Of a stretch of DNA of 46,309 bases, positions 7,998 through 16,533 are shown in pieces. The notes under the pieces are model-generated. The model did no database searches and was not told the DNA's origin. It saw nothing but the letters and a program-made list of their open reading frames with translations. A program made the position numbers and the translations under genes. This DNA comes from Caulobacteraceae bacterium (lineage in GTDB: Bacteria > Pseudomonadota > Alphaproteobacteria > Caulobacterales > Caulobacteraceae): contig CANJRI010000014.1 in the NCBI GenBank assembly GCA_947476555.1, forward strand, positions 1 through 46,309. The letters run 5' to 3'. The first letter of the stretch is position 1. Each line of letters begins with the position of its first letter.

Positions 7998-9369
7998 CTA
8001 GTTCAGCTTCAGACGCACGAAAGCCATCGCGCCCCGGGGATCTCCGCCGTAGCTCGGCTCCAGATCCCCGGGGACGAAGTTCAGCGCATAGAGGGCGCCG
8101 ATGCCGAGGCTTGCGCGGGCGTTCAGCCGGAAATCGCGCACCACGCCGGCCGAGATCTTCGACACCCAGTAGGGCGGGCCATGGTGGCGGTGCGGCCGTC
8201 CGTCCTGATGGAAATGGGTCTCGAACAACAGCTCGTCGGTATTGGCCCGCTCGCCGCGCCCGAAGAAGGTCCAGCTCGCGTTCGGCTTGACGGCGGCTTC
8301 CACCGTCCAGGCGTCGAAGGTCAGGTCCTCCAGCGGCACGCGCTTGCGTCCCCAGCCGACGGTGGCTGACCACCACCCGTCCCGGCCGATCGGCGCGGTA
8401 TGGATGGCGCTGAGCGAGTACTTCCGGACGTCCACCTCCGGGTCCAGCTGCTCGGGGCTCTTGAGCTTGGCGAAGGAGGCCTGCAGCGAGGCGTTGTCGG
8501 TGGGGTTCCAGGAGAGGCGGGCGGCGGTGGAATCCAGCTTGGGGTTCTCGATATCGTAGCGGTCCTCGTCGGGCTCGCGGCCCTTGAACCGCGAGACCTC
8601 GGCCTTCCAGCGGTCGTGGACGAAGCCGGCGGTCACCACGCCGAAGACGATGTGGGTGGAGTCCAGCCAGTGGTGGGTGATCGGCGCCTCGGGGCTGTCC
8701 ATGGCTGATAGCCGGTGCATGAAGGCCGGCGGGCCGAAGGCCGGCTCGCCCGGCAGGCCGGCGTAGAGGAAGAGGCTGTCGCTGTCCGAAAGCCGCCGGC
8801 TGAACGAGGCGGAGAGCTCCATGACCAGTTCGTGCGGATGTTGCCGATCGACGAGGGTCTGCAGGCCATCCGCGGACTCGCCCGCCGCCAGGTGCAGGGG
8901 GTAGCCGGCCTTGCCCATCAGCGGATCGGGGCTGAGCATGGCGCGCAACTGCAACCGGCCGTTCTCGCCCAGGTCGCGCCGGGCCGACCCCATGACCATG
9001 CCCGCGACGAAGGCCTTCTTGTCCCCGCGCGTCCCGCCCTGCCAGTCATAGACGCCGTTGAGCAACGCGTGCCCCATCAGGCTCCATTCCCCCCTGGCGG
9101 AAGTGGCTCATGGAATGGGCCGAGACATCGGGCTGCCAGGCGGTGCCGGATGCTTCGCGGCTCATGGGGTAGATCCCCAGCGCGCCACCAATGGGGCCGC
9201 GGACATAGCGGTCGATCCCGGCGTGGCCCGCGTGCATCTCGTCGACGGGGTCGACCGGCGCCTGCCCGGCGGGCGCCGGCTGATGCTGGGAGTGGTCTTG
9301 CGGCTGGGCGGCGACGCTGAAAGGGAAGGCGAGCAGGAGGGCGGCGGCGACCGCCGTTCGACTGATCAT
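7998..9369 (-). pseudogene. Secreted beta-barrel-type hypothetical protein, frameshifted
   Basis: Two overlapping frames on the minus strand make one gene. The N-terminal part (9369-9046) has a signal peptide and a His-rich stretch (HSQHQ, HAGHAG). The C-terminal part (to 7998, 359 aa) carries the conserved block LRAMLSPDPLMGKAGYPL and DRQHPHELVMELSASFS. The frame breaks at a run of six C (9089-9094, + strand). With five, the product would read RQGEWSLMGHALLNGVYDWQGG, which matches homologues I recall (GDWSLM-HG----Y-DQGGPRG). That gives an intact protein of about 456 aa, possibly an outer-membrane barrel often seen near metal-resistance genes. It may be a true mutation, slippage or a sequencing error. 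Confidence 0.75.
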
Positions 9370-9465
9370 TCGGGAAAACGCTCCAACTGATCGATCATTG
9401 CATGTAATGCCGGGGCGAGGTCTAGACCCGGCGATCGCCGCCTAGCACCATTCATGGAGAGACGC

Positions 9466-9648
9466 ATGAGCCTGAGGTTTTGGGGATTGGCGGGTGCGGC
9501 GGCGGCCCTCGCCTTGCTGGGCGGCTGTGGCGGCGAGCCGGCCACGGAGGCCTCGGCTGGCGGCGAGATCACCGAGGCCAAGCTCAAGGCGGCGGCGGAC
9601 GAGGCCGACAAGGTTCCGGCGTCCGGCGAAGCGCCCTCCGGCTACTGA
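9466..9648 (+). CDS. Small lipoprotein
   Basis: A 60-aa protein starting MSLRFWGLAGAAAALALLGGC; the lipobox LGGC places the lipidated Cys at residue 21. The rest is a short Ala/Glu/Lys-rich tail (EITEAKLKAAADEADKVPAS). I prefer the ATG at 9466 over the in-frame ATG at 9454 because GGAGAG at 9457-9462 sits a short distance before it. It converges with the MFS gene and overlaps its 3' end by 7 bases. It is divergent from the frameshifted barrel gene. Function unknown. Confidence 0.68.
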   Translation: MSLRFWGLAGAAAALALLGGCGGEPATEASAGGEITEAKLKAAADEADKVPASGEAPSGY

Positions 9649-10859
9649 AGCGTGCGCGCCAGATAGGCGCGACCGGCTTTCCATCCCATCCAGGCGGCGG
9701 GCAGCATGGCCAGCCCAGCGAGCACGATCGGCGCGTCCGGCCTGATCCCGGAATAGAGCGCCCCGCCGGCGATGGGGCCGAACACCCGTGCCAGCGAGCC
9801 GACGGCGCTGGCGGCGCCCAGCGTCTCGCCCTGGCGGTCGGCCGAGGCCGAGCGGGACACCAGCGCGGAGCAGGCGGGCTGCGCGCCGGCGTGGCCCATC
9901 ATCGCCAGGTTCAGGAAAATGATCGCCAGCCATCCCCAGGGCGAAAGCCCCATGAACGCGAAGGCCAGGCCGGCGAGCACCAGGCTCACGGCGATCGTGG
10001 GTCCGGCCCCGATCCAGCGCATCAGCGTCGCGGTCAGCAGGCCCTGGGTCACCGCCGCCGCCAGGCCGGTGGCCGCCATCACCAGGCCGAACTCCCGGGC
10101 GCTCCACCCGAACTTGGCGTCGCCCCACAGGCCCAGCACCGCCCACAGCCCCGAGAATGCGAAGAACGACAGGACGATGGCGGCGAAGGTGGGCGCCAGC
10201 ACCGGGTCGCCCAGCGCCTCCCCCAGCGCCGCGAATGGGCTGCGCCGCTGGCCGGCCGTCCGCAAGCCGGATCGGCTTTCCCGGACGAAGGCCAGCATCC
10301 CGACCGCCGCCAGGGCGGCCAGGGCGGCGGCGAGGATCAGCGGCGGGCGGAAGCCGAGGGATCCCATCTCCGGGTGAGCCATCAACCCGCCGACGGCCGG
10401 GCCGACCACGAAGCCGATGCCGAAGGCCGAGCCGATATATCCGAGCCGGGCGGCGAGGCGCTCGGGCGGGGAGACATCGACGATGTAGCTCTGGATCACG
10501 GACATGTTGCCGGCGAAGAAGCCGGCTCCGAGCCGCAGGAGGATCGCGATCCCGATCCCGGGCGCGAAGGCGAGCGCCAGGGTGAAAACCGCCATGCCGA
10601 GGGTGGTGATAAGGAGCACCGGCCGCCGGCCCACGTGGTCGGAAACCGGTCCCCACAGGAGCTCGCCGGCGAACTGGCCGGCCGAATAGGTCGCGAACAT
10701 CAGGGCGACCTGCCAGGGCGGCGCATCGAAGGCGTTGGCGAAATAGGGCAGCAACGGGATCACCACGCCGAAGCCGATGACGTTCAGCACCACCATCAGC
10801 AGCAGCATCGGCAGGGTGGCCGGCTGCGTCGTTGGCTGGGGGTTCCCGGGCGGACTCAT
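9642..10859 (-). CDS. MFS transporter, tetracycline-exporter-like (DHA1)
   Basis: A 405-aa protein with 12 predicted membrane helices. The loop 2-3 motif reads LLWGPVSDHVGRRPVLL (motif A), and helix 5 carries GFVVGPAVGGLM (motif C), the mark of drug:H+ antiporters of the TetA/DHA1 group. It should pump a small molecule or drug out of the cytoplasm; substrate unknown. Its start codon overlaps the stop of the upstream retropepsin-like gene (10856-10859, ATGA), so the two are translationally coupled. Confidence 0.9.
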   Translation of the reverse strand: MSPPGNPQPTTQPATLPMLLLMVVLNVIGFGVVIPLLPYFANAFDAPPWQVALMFATYSAGQFAGELLWGPVSDHVGRRPVLLITTLGMAVFTLALAFAPGIGIAILLRLGAGFFAGNMSVIQSYIVDVSPPERLAARLGYIGSAFGIGFVVGPAVGGLMAHPEMGSLGFRPPLILAAALAALAAVGMLAFVRESRSGLRTAGQRRSPFAALGEALGDPVLAPTFAAIVLSFFAFSGLWAVLGLWGDAKFGWSAREFGLVMAATGLAAAVTQGLLTATLMRWIGAGPTIAVSLVLAGLAFAFMGLSPWGWLAIIFLNLAMMGHAGAQPACSALVSRSASADRQGETLGAASAVGSLARVFGPIAGGALYSGIRPDAPIVLAGLAMLPAAWMGWKAGRAYLARTLQ

Positions 10860-11875
10860 GGCCTGGGCCGGACCCTCCCCACCTCCACTCCCGTTGCGAT
10901 GGTCGGGGTCTGGGGAACCAGGAAGAGTTGGCCCGCGCCGAGGTCGAGGACCGTGAGGTAGCGCCGCAGCAGGCCCGCGCCCAGCAGGCCGTCCGGCGCC
11001 TTGCCCCGGGCGGCGGGGACGTAGATCTGCACGGGCGTCTCGCGCAGGGTGAGGCCGCCGACGTCCACCGTCTGGGCGACCACCACCTGATCGAGCGACA
11101 GCCCGCCGAGGCTGATCGAGTGGGCGGTCGTGGACGCCCGCCCTGGCGCGAGCAGTCCGGCCTTACGCGCCGCGTCCTGCGACAGGGCCAGGCTGGTGCT
11201 GGCGCCGGTGTCCACCAGGACGTTGATCGGATCGGACCCGTCGACCCGCACCTGAAGGGTGGGCGCGCCGCCGACCACCTTCAGCGGCAGGGTGATCGCG
11301 TCGAGGGTGGGCGCCTGGCCGCCGGTGCGGTGGAAGGCGACCCGGCGGCGGGGATAGTCGATCTCCAGCGCCAGGTGGCGCAGGACGTCGCGGCCGAGCA
11401 GCATGGAGAAAGGCCGCCCGGTGAGCTTACCGAGCCCCTCCAGGTCGAGCACCGCCGCCCGCAGGTCGCTCACCGCCAGGCCCGGCAGCCCGAGCTGGAG
11501 CTTCACGGTGTGGCTGATGGTGGGCGCGCCGGTGACCCCGAAGGCGAGCAGAGGCAAGGCGCCGGCCGTCTGGGGCAGCTGCAGGCGCTGCGCCAGGCCC
11601 CGGTCGATGGCGGTCATCTGGGCGCCGGAGTCCACCACCACGCGAATTGGGACGCCGTTCACCGTGCCCGGAATCTCGATCATCGAGCCGCGGTTGGTCA
11701 GGGGGATCCAGCCGCTCCGCTCGCCGGACTCGAAGGCCACCTCCGCGGGGGGCCAGGGCAGGCGGTCGCGGATGGCCCAGAGCATGGCCCCGCCCGCGGC
11801 GACCATGGTGAGGCGGCTGAGGAGATAGCGGCGGGAGATCACGCGCCCATCTGTAGCGGTTCGCTGGCCGCACAA
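10856..11875 (-). CDS. Retropepsin-like aspartic protease with two catalytic motifs and Tat-like signal
   Basis: A 339-aa protein with two aspartyl-protease motifs in one chain: VVVDSGAQMTAI (Asp82) and VLVDTGASTSLAL (Asp222). Each is followed by a hydrophobic lobe with FSMLLGRDVL and PDGLLGAGLL near the flaps. One chain with both catalytic Asp could fold as a pseudo-dimer and not need to dimerise like retropepsin. The N-terminus SRRYLLSRLTMVAAGGAML has a twin-arginine-like motif and hydrophobic stretch, suggesting Tat export or membrane anchoring. A GTG at about 11842 is an alternative start just before it. It lies between a 40-aa membrane protein gene and the MFS gene, in one operon. Target unknown. 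Confidence 0.85.
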   Translation of the reverse strand: MCGQRTATDGRVISRRYLLSRLTMVAAGGAMLWAIRDRLPWPPAEVAFESGERSGWIPLTNRGSMIEIPGTVNGVPIRVVVDSGAQMTAIDRGLAQRLQLPQTAGALPLLAFGVTGAPTISHTVKLQLGLPGLAVSDLRAAVLDLEGLGKLTGRPFSMLLGRDVLRHLALEIDYPRRRVAFHRTGGQAPTLDAITLPLKVVGGAPTLQVRVDGSDPINVLVDTGASTSLALSQDAARKAGLLAPGRASTTAHSISLGGLSLDQVVVAQTVDVGGLTLRETPVQIYVPAARGKAPDGLLGAGLLRRYLTVLDLGAGQLFLVPQTPTIATGVEVGRVRPRP

Positions 11876-11890
11876 GAAGGCGGGGTCGCG

Positions 11891-12013
11891 TCACTTCCTC
11901 AGGGCGAGGAAGGCCCAGATCACCAGGACCCAGAAAAGCACGACGCCGGCCAGAGGGAGGACCCGGTCCCAGCGGACTCGCAGGCCCGTCCCCTGACGCG
12001 GGCTATGGCCCAT
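11891..12013 (-). CDS. Small (40-aa) single-pass membrane protein
   Basis: An uncalled short frame, ATG to TGA, with a basic N-terminal half (MGHSPRQGTGLRVRWDRV) and one hydrophobic helix (LPLAGVVLFWVLVIWAFLAL) ending in RK. The charge distribution predicts an inner-membrane protein with few exposed residues. It ends 15 bases before the retropepsin-like gene on the same strand, suggesting it is the first gene of that operon. No ribosome site is obvious, and I do not recognise a family. Confidence 0.5.
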   Translation of the reverse strand: MGHSPRQGTGLRVRWDRVLPLAGVVLFWVLVIWAFLALRK

Positions 12014-12049
12014 ATCGTCGCGAAATCTGAGCGGGCCGCCTGGCGACCA

Positions 12050-12622
12050 TCAGCCGCCTTCCAGGTCCCACTGGATAAGCTCCACCGACACGCCATTCGG
12101 ATCCTTGAGGAAGGCGGTCTTGATGGCTTTCACGGAGGTGGGATAGGGCGGGGTGGAGCTGAAGGGAAACCTTTGCTCGCCGCGCCGATCGATCTTGTAG
12201 CCGGCGGCGATCAGCATATCGACGCGCCGGTCGAGGTCGCTCACCGCGAAGACCAGCTCGTTCAGCACCTCCCCCTTAGGCGTGGGGGTGGTTTTGGTCT
12301 TATCGAACTGCAGGGCGAGCTTGTTATCGACCGGCAGGCCCGTTGGGCTGAGGGTGTATTGCCCTTTGTTGGGGTCCGCGCCGTTCCTGCCGATCACCTT
12401 CAGCCCGATCAGCTTGTAGAACTCTAGGGACTTATCGATATCGTCCACGGTGATCCGGGCCCCGAAGTAGACCAAGTTGGAGTTTCCATAGGCCGGGATC
12501 GCGCGCGCCGGCTGCGCGAGCGTCGCCTGGGGCGCTAGGCAGGCCGCCGCGCTCAGGCCCAGCAACAACGCCGCCCGTACGCCGAACAGCTCGCCCTTCG
12601 CTCTGGATTTCAAGGGTGACAT
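12050..12622 (-). CDS. Secreted VOC (glyoxalase-fold) family protein
   Basis: A 190-aa protein with a signal peptide (LLLGLSAAACLAPQATLAQP) and one VOC domain. It has YFGARITVDDIDKSLEFYK at the start of the domain, ELVFAVSDLDRRVDMLIAAG in the second half and the terminal FLKDPNGVSVELIQW, typical of glyoxalase/dioxygenase-fold proteins. These use paired beta-alpha-beta units to hold a metal and act on small organics. A Cys near the cleavage region could instead mark a lipoprotein. I chose the ATG at 12622 because GGAGGA lies about 5 bases upstream; longer starts lack this. It is divergent from the DUF6351 gene, and the 268-bp gap between holds no recognisable gene. Confidence 0.83.
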   Translation of the reverse strand: MSPLKSRAKGELFGVRAALLLGLSAAACLAPQATLAQPARAIPAYGNSNLVYFGARITVDDIDKSLEFYKLIGLKVIGRNGADPNKGQYTLSPTGLPVDNKLALQFDKTKTTPTPKGEVLNELVFAVSDLDRRVDMLIAAGYKIDRRGEQRFPFSSTPPYPTSVKAIKTAFLKDPNGVSVELIQWDLEGG

Positions 12623-12890
12623 GGCATTCCTCCGGACGAGATCTGGCAATGAAGCGTGACGACTTTCGCGTCTCGCCGGCATGACGCCAGGGATCGCAAT
12701 GTCTGTCCAGCCTGGCCGTCGTGGCCTCGCGAGGGGGGCGGTTTTTCGCACCTCGCGCGCGCCTTCGGAAGGATTTCGCGACGAGCCGCCTTGAAGTTCC
12801 GCGCCACAGGTCGTCCTCTACGGGTGGATCACGCGAGGGTGGTCGCCAAAGGCGACCTTGACACTCGCCGTCCGGGGCAGGGAGGGGTGA

Positions 12891-15068
12891 ATGGTTGTGA
12901 ACCGGGACATAGGCCTGTTGGGCGGCCTTGCGGCCTTCCTGATCGGCGTCGGCTCTGGCGGAGGCGCCCTCGCCGCGCCGTTCGACGGCGACCCCCATCT
13001 GACGCGCGAGCATGCGCAGACGGGCGACGCGACCCTGGCGCTGCGCGTGCTGTCGTCACGCAACGACATGGTCAGCGGCGGCGACGCCCTGGTGGAGGTG
13101 TCGGGCGCCGCCGGCCCGATCACGGCCACGCTGAACGGAGCGAACATCACCACGGCCCTGCGGCCGGCCGGGCAGGGGGCCCTGCGCGGCCTGATCACCG
13201 GTCTCAAGCTCGGCGAGAATCGGCTCGAGGTCCGTCAGGGAGGACGGCGCGCGGCGCTTACCGTAACCAATTGGCCGCTGAGCGGCCCGATCTTCGCCGG
13301 ACCGAAGGAGGCGCCCTTCGTCTGCATGACGCAGAACTTCAACCTGCCGGTGACGGGCGGGACGCTGGGCCCGGCCACGGACGCCAACTGCTCGGCGCCG
13401 ACGCGGGTGGACTACATCTACCGCACCACCGGCGGCGCTTTCCGGCCGTGGCCGAAGACCCCCGCGCGCCCGGCGGACCTGGCCCAGGCCAACGTCGCCG
13501 GCGCGGCCGTGCCCTACATCGTCCGGATCGAAACCGGGGTGATCGACCGCTCCATCTACCAGACCGCCATGCTGCACGACCCGGCGGGCCCGCCGGTCGA
13601 TCCCACCGCGCGGCCGCGGGGCTGGAACGGGCGGCTGGTCTACCAGTTCGGCGGCGGTTGCACGGGCGGTTGGTACATCCAGGGGCGGACGACGGGGGGT
13701 GTGCTGGACGACGCGATGTTGTCCAAGGGCTACGCGATGGCCTCGTCCTCGCTGAACGTCTACGGCAACAACTGCGACGACCTCCTGGCCTCTGAAGTCA
13801 TGATGATGACCAAGGAGCGCGTCGTGGAGCGCATTGGGCCGCCGGACTTCACCATAGGCTGGGGTTGCTCGGGCGGCGCTTACCAGTCGCTGCAGACCGC
13901 AGACAACTACCCCGGCCTGTTGGACGGGATCGTGGTGGGTTGCAGCTATCCGGACGTGGCGCACGGGTCGATCAGCGTGCACTCCTTCGGGGCCCGGCTA
14001 CTCTACCGCTACTTCAACAAAGGCGGCGCCCAGGTTCCCTGGACCGGCCCGCAGATGGTCGCGGTGTCCGGATTGCCGGACTATGCGGCCATTGAGGCGC
14101 AGGGGAATCGGGACGACCGCATAAACCCGCGCGATGTCTGCAACGACGGGATTCCGGCGCCGACCCGCTACGATCCCGCCGGCAACCGCGCCGGGGTGCG
14201 CTGCACGGTGTTCGACCATGCGGCCAACGGCTTCGGACGCGACCCGGCCACTGGCTTCGCCCGCAGGCCGCTCGATAACGTCGGGGTGCAGTACGGGCTG
14301 AAGGCCTTGAACGCCGGCGTCATCAGCAAGGCCCAGTTCCTGGACCTCAACGCCCGCGTCGGTGGGGTCGACATCGACGCCGACTACAGCCCCCAGCGCA
14401 CGGCGGGCGACCCGGTGGCCATCCGGCGCGGCTACCAGTCCGGCCGCTTCCTGTCGGGCGGCGGCGGGCTTTCGGCCACGCCGATCATCGACTATCGCGC
14501 CTACGCCGACTGGAATGAAGGCGACCCCCACGAGCGCTTCCACTCGTTCTCGATCCGCGAGCGGCTGATCAAGGCGAATGGCCACGCCGACAACCAGGTC
14601 ATGCTGGTGGAAGGCGACCGCTATGGGCTGTTCGGCCTGGGCAGTCCGCAGGTGCGCTATGCGCTCGACCAGATGGACCGCTGGCTGACCGCGCTGAAGG
14701 CCGATCGAAGCGCCGCGCCAGCGGCGGGCAAGGCGGTGGCGGCCAAGCCCACCGGATTGGTCGACTCCTGCTTCATGGCAACCGGCCAGAGGATCACTGA
14801 GCCTCAGGTCTATACGGGCGACACCCTGTGCAACCGGCTGTTCCCGGCCCACGGCAATCCCTACACCGTCGCCGGCCTGCCGGTGGCGAACGACGTGCTG
14901 AAGTGCGCGCTGAAGCCCATCGATCCGGCCGATTACACGGTCGCGTTCACCGCCGAAGACATGGCGACGCTGCGGGCGAGTTTCCCGGGCGGGGTTTGCG
15001 ACACCGCCAAGCCGGGGATCGGCCAGCAGCCGCTCATGGGAACCTGGTTGTCTTTCGGACCGCGCTGA
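12891..15068 (+). CDS. DUF6351 family secreted protein, alpha/beta-hydrolase-like
   Basis: A 725-aa protein with an N-terminal signal segment (LLGGLAAFLIGVGSGGGALAAP). An Ig-like N-terminal part (about 45-130) is followed by a long domain with LVYQFGGGCTGGWYIQG (about 249-265) and the nucleophile-elbow-like GWGCSGGAYQ (Ser327), plus VVGCSYPDV. This layout is what I recall for DUF6351 proteins, a group related to tannase/feruloyl-esterase-like hydrolases. The reaction is probably ester hydrolysis outside the cytoplasm; the substrate is unknown. The start at 12891 follows a strong AGGGAGGGG site. A carboxymuconolactone-decarboxylase-like gene follows 40 bases later and a VOC gene is divergent, suggesting an aromatic- or polyester-related pathway. 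Confidence 0.82.
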   Translation: MVVNRDIGLLGGLAAFLIGVGSGGGALAAPFDGDPHLTREHAQTGDATLALRVLSSRNDMVSGGDALVEVSGAAGPITATLNGANITTALRPAGQGALRGLITGLKLGENRLEVRQGGRRAALTVTNWPLSGPIFAGPKEAPFVCMTQNFNLPVTGGTLGPATDANCSAPTRVDYIYRTTGGAFRPWPKTPARPADLAQANVAGAAVPYIVRIETGVIDRSIYQTAMLHDPAGPPVDPTARPRGWNGRLVYQFGGGCTGGWYIQGRTTGGVLDDAMLSKGYAMASSSLNVYGNNCDDLLASEVMMMTKERVVERIGPPDFTIGWGCSGGAYQSLQTADNYPGLLDGIVVGCSYPDVAHGSISVHSFGARLLYRYFNKGGAQVPWTGPQMVAVSGLPDYAAIEAQGNRDDRINPRDVCNDGIPAPTRYDPAGNRAGVRCTVFDHAANGFGRDPATGFARRPLDNVGVQYGLKALNAGVISKAQFLDLNARVGGVDIDADYSPQRTAGDPVAIRRGYQSGRFLSGGGGLSATPIIDYRAYADWNEGDPHERFHSFSIRERLIKANGHADNQVMLVEGDRYGLFGLGSPQVRYALDQMDRWLTALKADRSAAPAAGKAVAAKPTGLVDSCFMATGQRITEPQVYTGDTLCNRLFPAHGNPYTVAGLPVANDVLKCALKPIDPADYTVAFTAEDMATLRASFPGGVCDTAKPGIGQQPLMGTWLSFGPR

Positions 15069-15108
15069 GCCAGCGGCGCCGCCCGATCTTTAAGGAAGGA
15101 AAACGACG

Positions 15109-15726
15109 ATGCTGAGAGCCATTCTGGCGGTCGGGGCGATGACACTGTCGATGGCCGGCGCGGCCTACAGCCAGCCGCGCCTGGGGCCCGTGCCCCCGGC
15201 CCAGTTCAATGCGGCGCAGAAGAAGGCGGCCGCCGAATTCGAGGCGACGCGCAAGGCGCCGATGACCGGGCCCTTCCTGGTGCTGATGCGCAGCCCGGAG
15301 GTGATGACGGCCTCGCGCATGCTGGGCGACCATCTGCGTTTCAACTCGGCGATCGGTACGACCTTGAGCGAAATGGCGATCCTCATCACCGCCCGGGAGT
15401 GGAGCCAGGACTACGAATGGGGCGTGCACGCGCCCATCGCCCTGCGCCAAGGGATCCGCAAGGAGATCGTCGATGCGATCGCCGACGCGCGCCGCCCGGT
15501 GGGGATGAGTGAGGACGAAACCCTGGTCTACGACTTCAGCACCGAGCTGCAGCGGAACAAGCGGGTGTCCGACGTGACCTACGCCAAGGTGCTCAAGCGC
15601 TGGGGGGAGACCGGCGTTGTCGATCTCAGCGCCATCAGCGGCTACTACACCCTGCTGGCGATGGTCCTGAACGTGGCGCGCACGCCAGGCGCGGATGGGG
15701 CGAAGATGAGCCGGCTTCCGGAATAG
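15109..15726 (+). CDS. Carboxymuconolactone decarboxylase (AhpD-like) family protein, exported
   Basis: A 205-aa protein with a signal peptide (LAVGAMTLSMAGAAYSQ). The AhpD/CMD helical region includes LGDHLRFNSAIGTTLSEMAILITAREW, YEWGVHAPIALRQGI and ETLVYDFSTELQRNKRVSD. The CxxC pair of AhpD peroxidase relatives is absent, so it is closer to the CMD branch. Export is unusual for a decarboxylase and suggests a role linked to the secreted DUF6351 neighbour upstream. A GAAGGAAAA ribosome site precedes the ATG. Confidence 0.87.
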   Translation: MLRAILAVGAMTLSMAGAAYSQPRLGPVPPAQFNAAQKKAAAEFEATRKAPMTGPFLVLMRSPEVMTASRMLGDHLRFNSAIGTTLSEMAILITAREWSQDYEWGVHAPIALRQGIRKEIVDAIADARRPVGMSEDETLVYDFSTELQRNKRVSDVTYAKVLKRWGETGVVDLSAISGYYTLLAMVLNVARTPGADGAKMSRLPE

Positions 15727-15735
15727 CGGGGCGGT

Positions 15736-16473
15736 TCAGAGCAGCCCGAGCGCCTTAAAGCTGGCGACGCCGTCGCGGCCGACGACGAGGTGATCGTGGA
15801 CCGCGATGCGCAGCGTTCGGGCCGCCTCGGCCACCTGACGGGTGATCTCCACGTCGGCCGACGAGGGCGTCGGATCGCCCGACGGGTGGTTGTGCACCAG
15901 GATCAGCGCGCTGGCCGACAGTTCAAGCGCCCGGCGCGCCACCTCGCGGGGGTAGACCGGCGCATGGTCGACGGTGCCGTGGCCCATCACCTCGTCGAGG
16001 ATCAGTTGGTTCTTCTTGTCGAGGAACAGCACCCGGAACTGCTCCCTGGCCTCGTGGGCGAGGGCGGTCTTCACATAGGCCAGCAGCGCCGACCAGGATG
16101 AGATCACCGGCCGCCGAGCCACCTGCGCCTTGGCCGAGCGCAGGGTCGCCTCCTGCAGGAGCTTGATGTCGAGCGCTACGGCCTCGCCGACGCCGGGCAC
16201 ACTCCGCAATTCCGCAAGGCTGGCCCCGAGCGTCGCCGACAGGCTGCCGAACCGCGCGAGCAGCGCCTTGGCCAGAGGCTTCACGTCCCGCCCGGGGATC
16301 GAGCGGAACAGGAACAGCTCCAGAAGCTCGTAGTCGGGCAGGGCCCCAAGGCCTCCCGCCTGCGCCCGCTCTCGCAGCCGCTCGCGGTGTCCCGCGTGAT
16401 GGGGCTTCGGCGCAACCGCGACCCACAGGTCGGGTTGGGGGCCGGCATCCTGGACGGCGGCGAGCGAGCGCAT
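15736..16473 (-). CDS. radC: RadC family protein (JAB/MPN domain)
   Basis: A 245-aa protein of normal RadC length. A helix-hairpin-helix-like region (about 85-108, LRSVPGVGEAVALDI) is followed by the JAMM metalloprotease-type motif LVHNHPSGDPTPSSAD with His194, His196 and Asp207 as predicted metal ligands. The historical link to DNA repair is weak in model species and its biochemical role is unsettled. A perfect GTTC-N7-GTTC box lies 10 bases upstream of the start, which suggests LexA control in this organism. Confidence 0.94.
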   Translation of the reverse strand: MRSLAAVQDAGPQPDLWVAVAPKPHHAGHRERLRERAQAGGLGALPDYELLELFLFRSIPGRDVKPLAKALLARFGSLSATLGASLAELRSVPGVGEAVALDIKLLQEATLRSAKAQVARRPVISSWSALLAYVKTALAHEAREQFRVLFLDKKNQLILDEVMGHGTVDHAPVYPREVARRALELSASALILVHNHPSGDPTPSSADVEITRQVAEAARTLRIAVHDHLVVGRDGVASFKALGLL

Positions 16474-16482
16474 GCCGTCAAT

Positions 16483-16497
16483 GTTCCTTAAATGTTC
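16483..16497 (-). promoter_or_regulatory. LexA (SOS) box GTTC-N7-GTTC upstream of radC
   Basis: GTTC at 16483-16486 and GTTC at 16494-16497 are separated by the AT-rich seven bases CTTAAAT. This is the exact alphaproteobacterial LexA operator. It sits between the end of map and the start of radC, 10 bases from the radC ATG, where bound LexA would block transcription or early elongation. Confidence 0.65.
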
Positions 16498-16533
16498 CGA
16501 TCTGGCAAGGCCTGGCGTGGCGGCGCTCGGCCG

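Noticed and set aside
9480..12427. Two long open + frames over the MFS and protease genes
   Set aside because: They show Gly/Arg/His-rich shadow composition, while the minus-strand genes have clear domain motifs.
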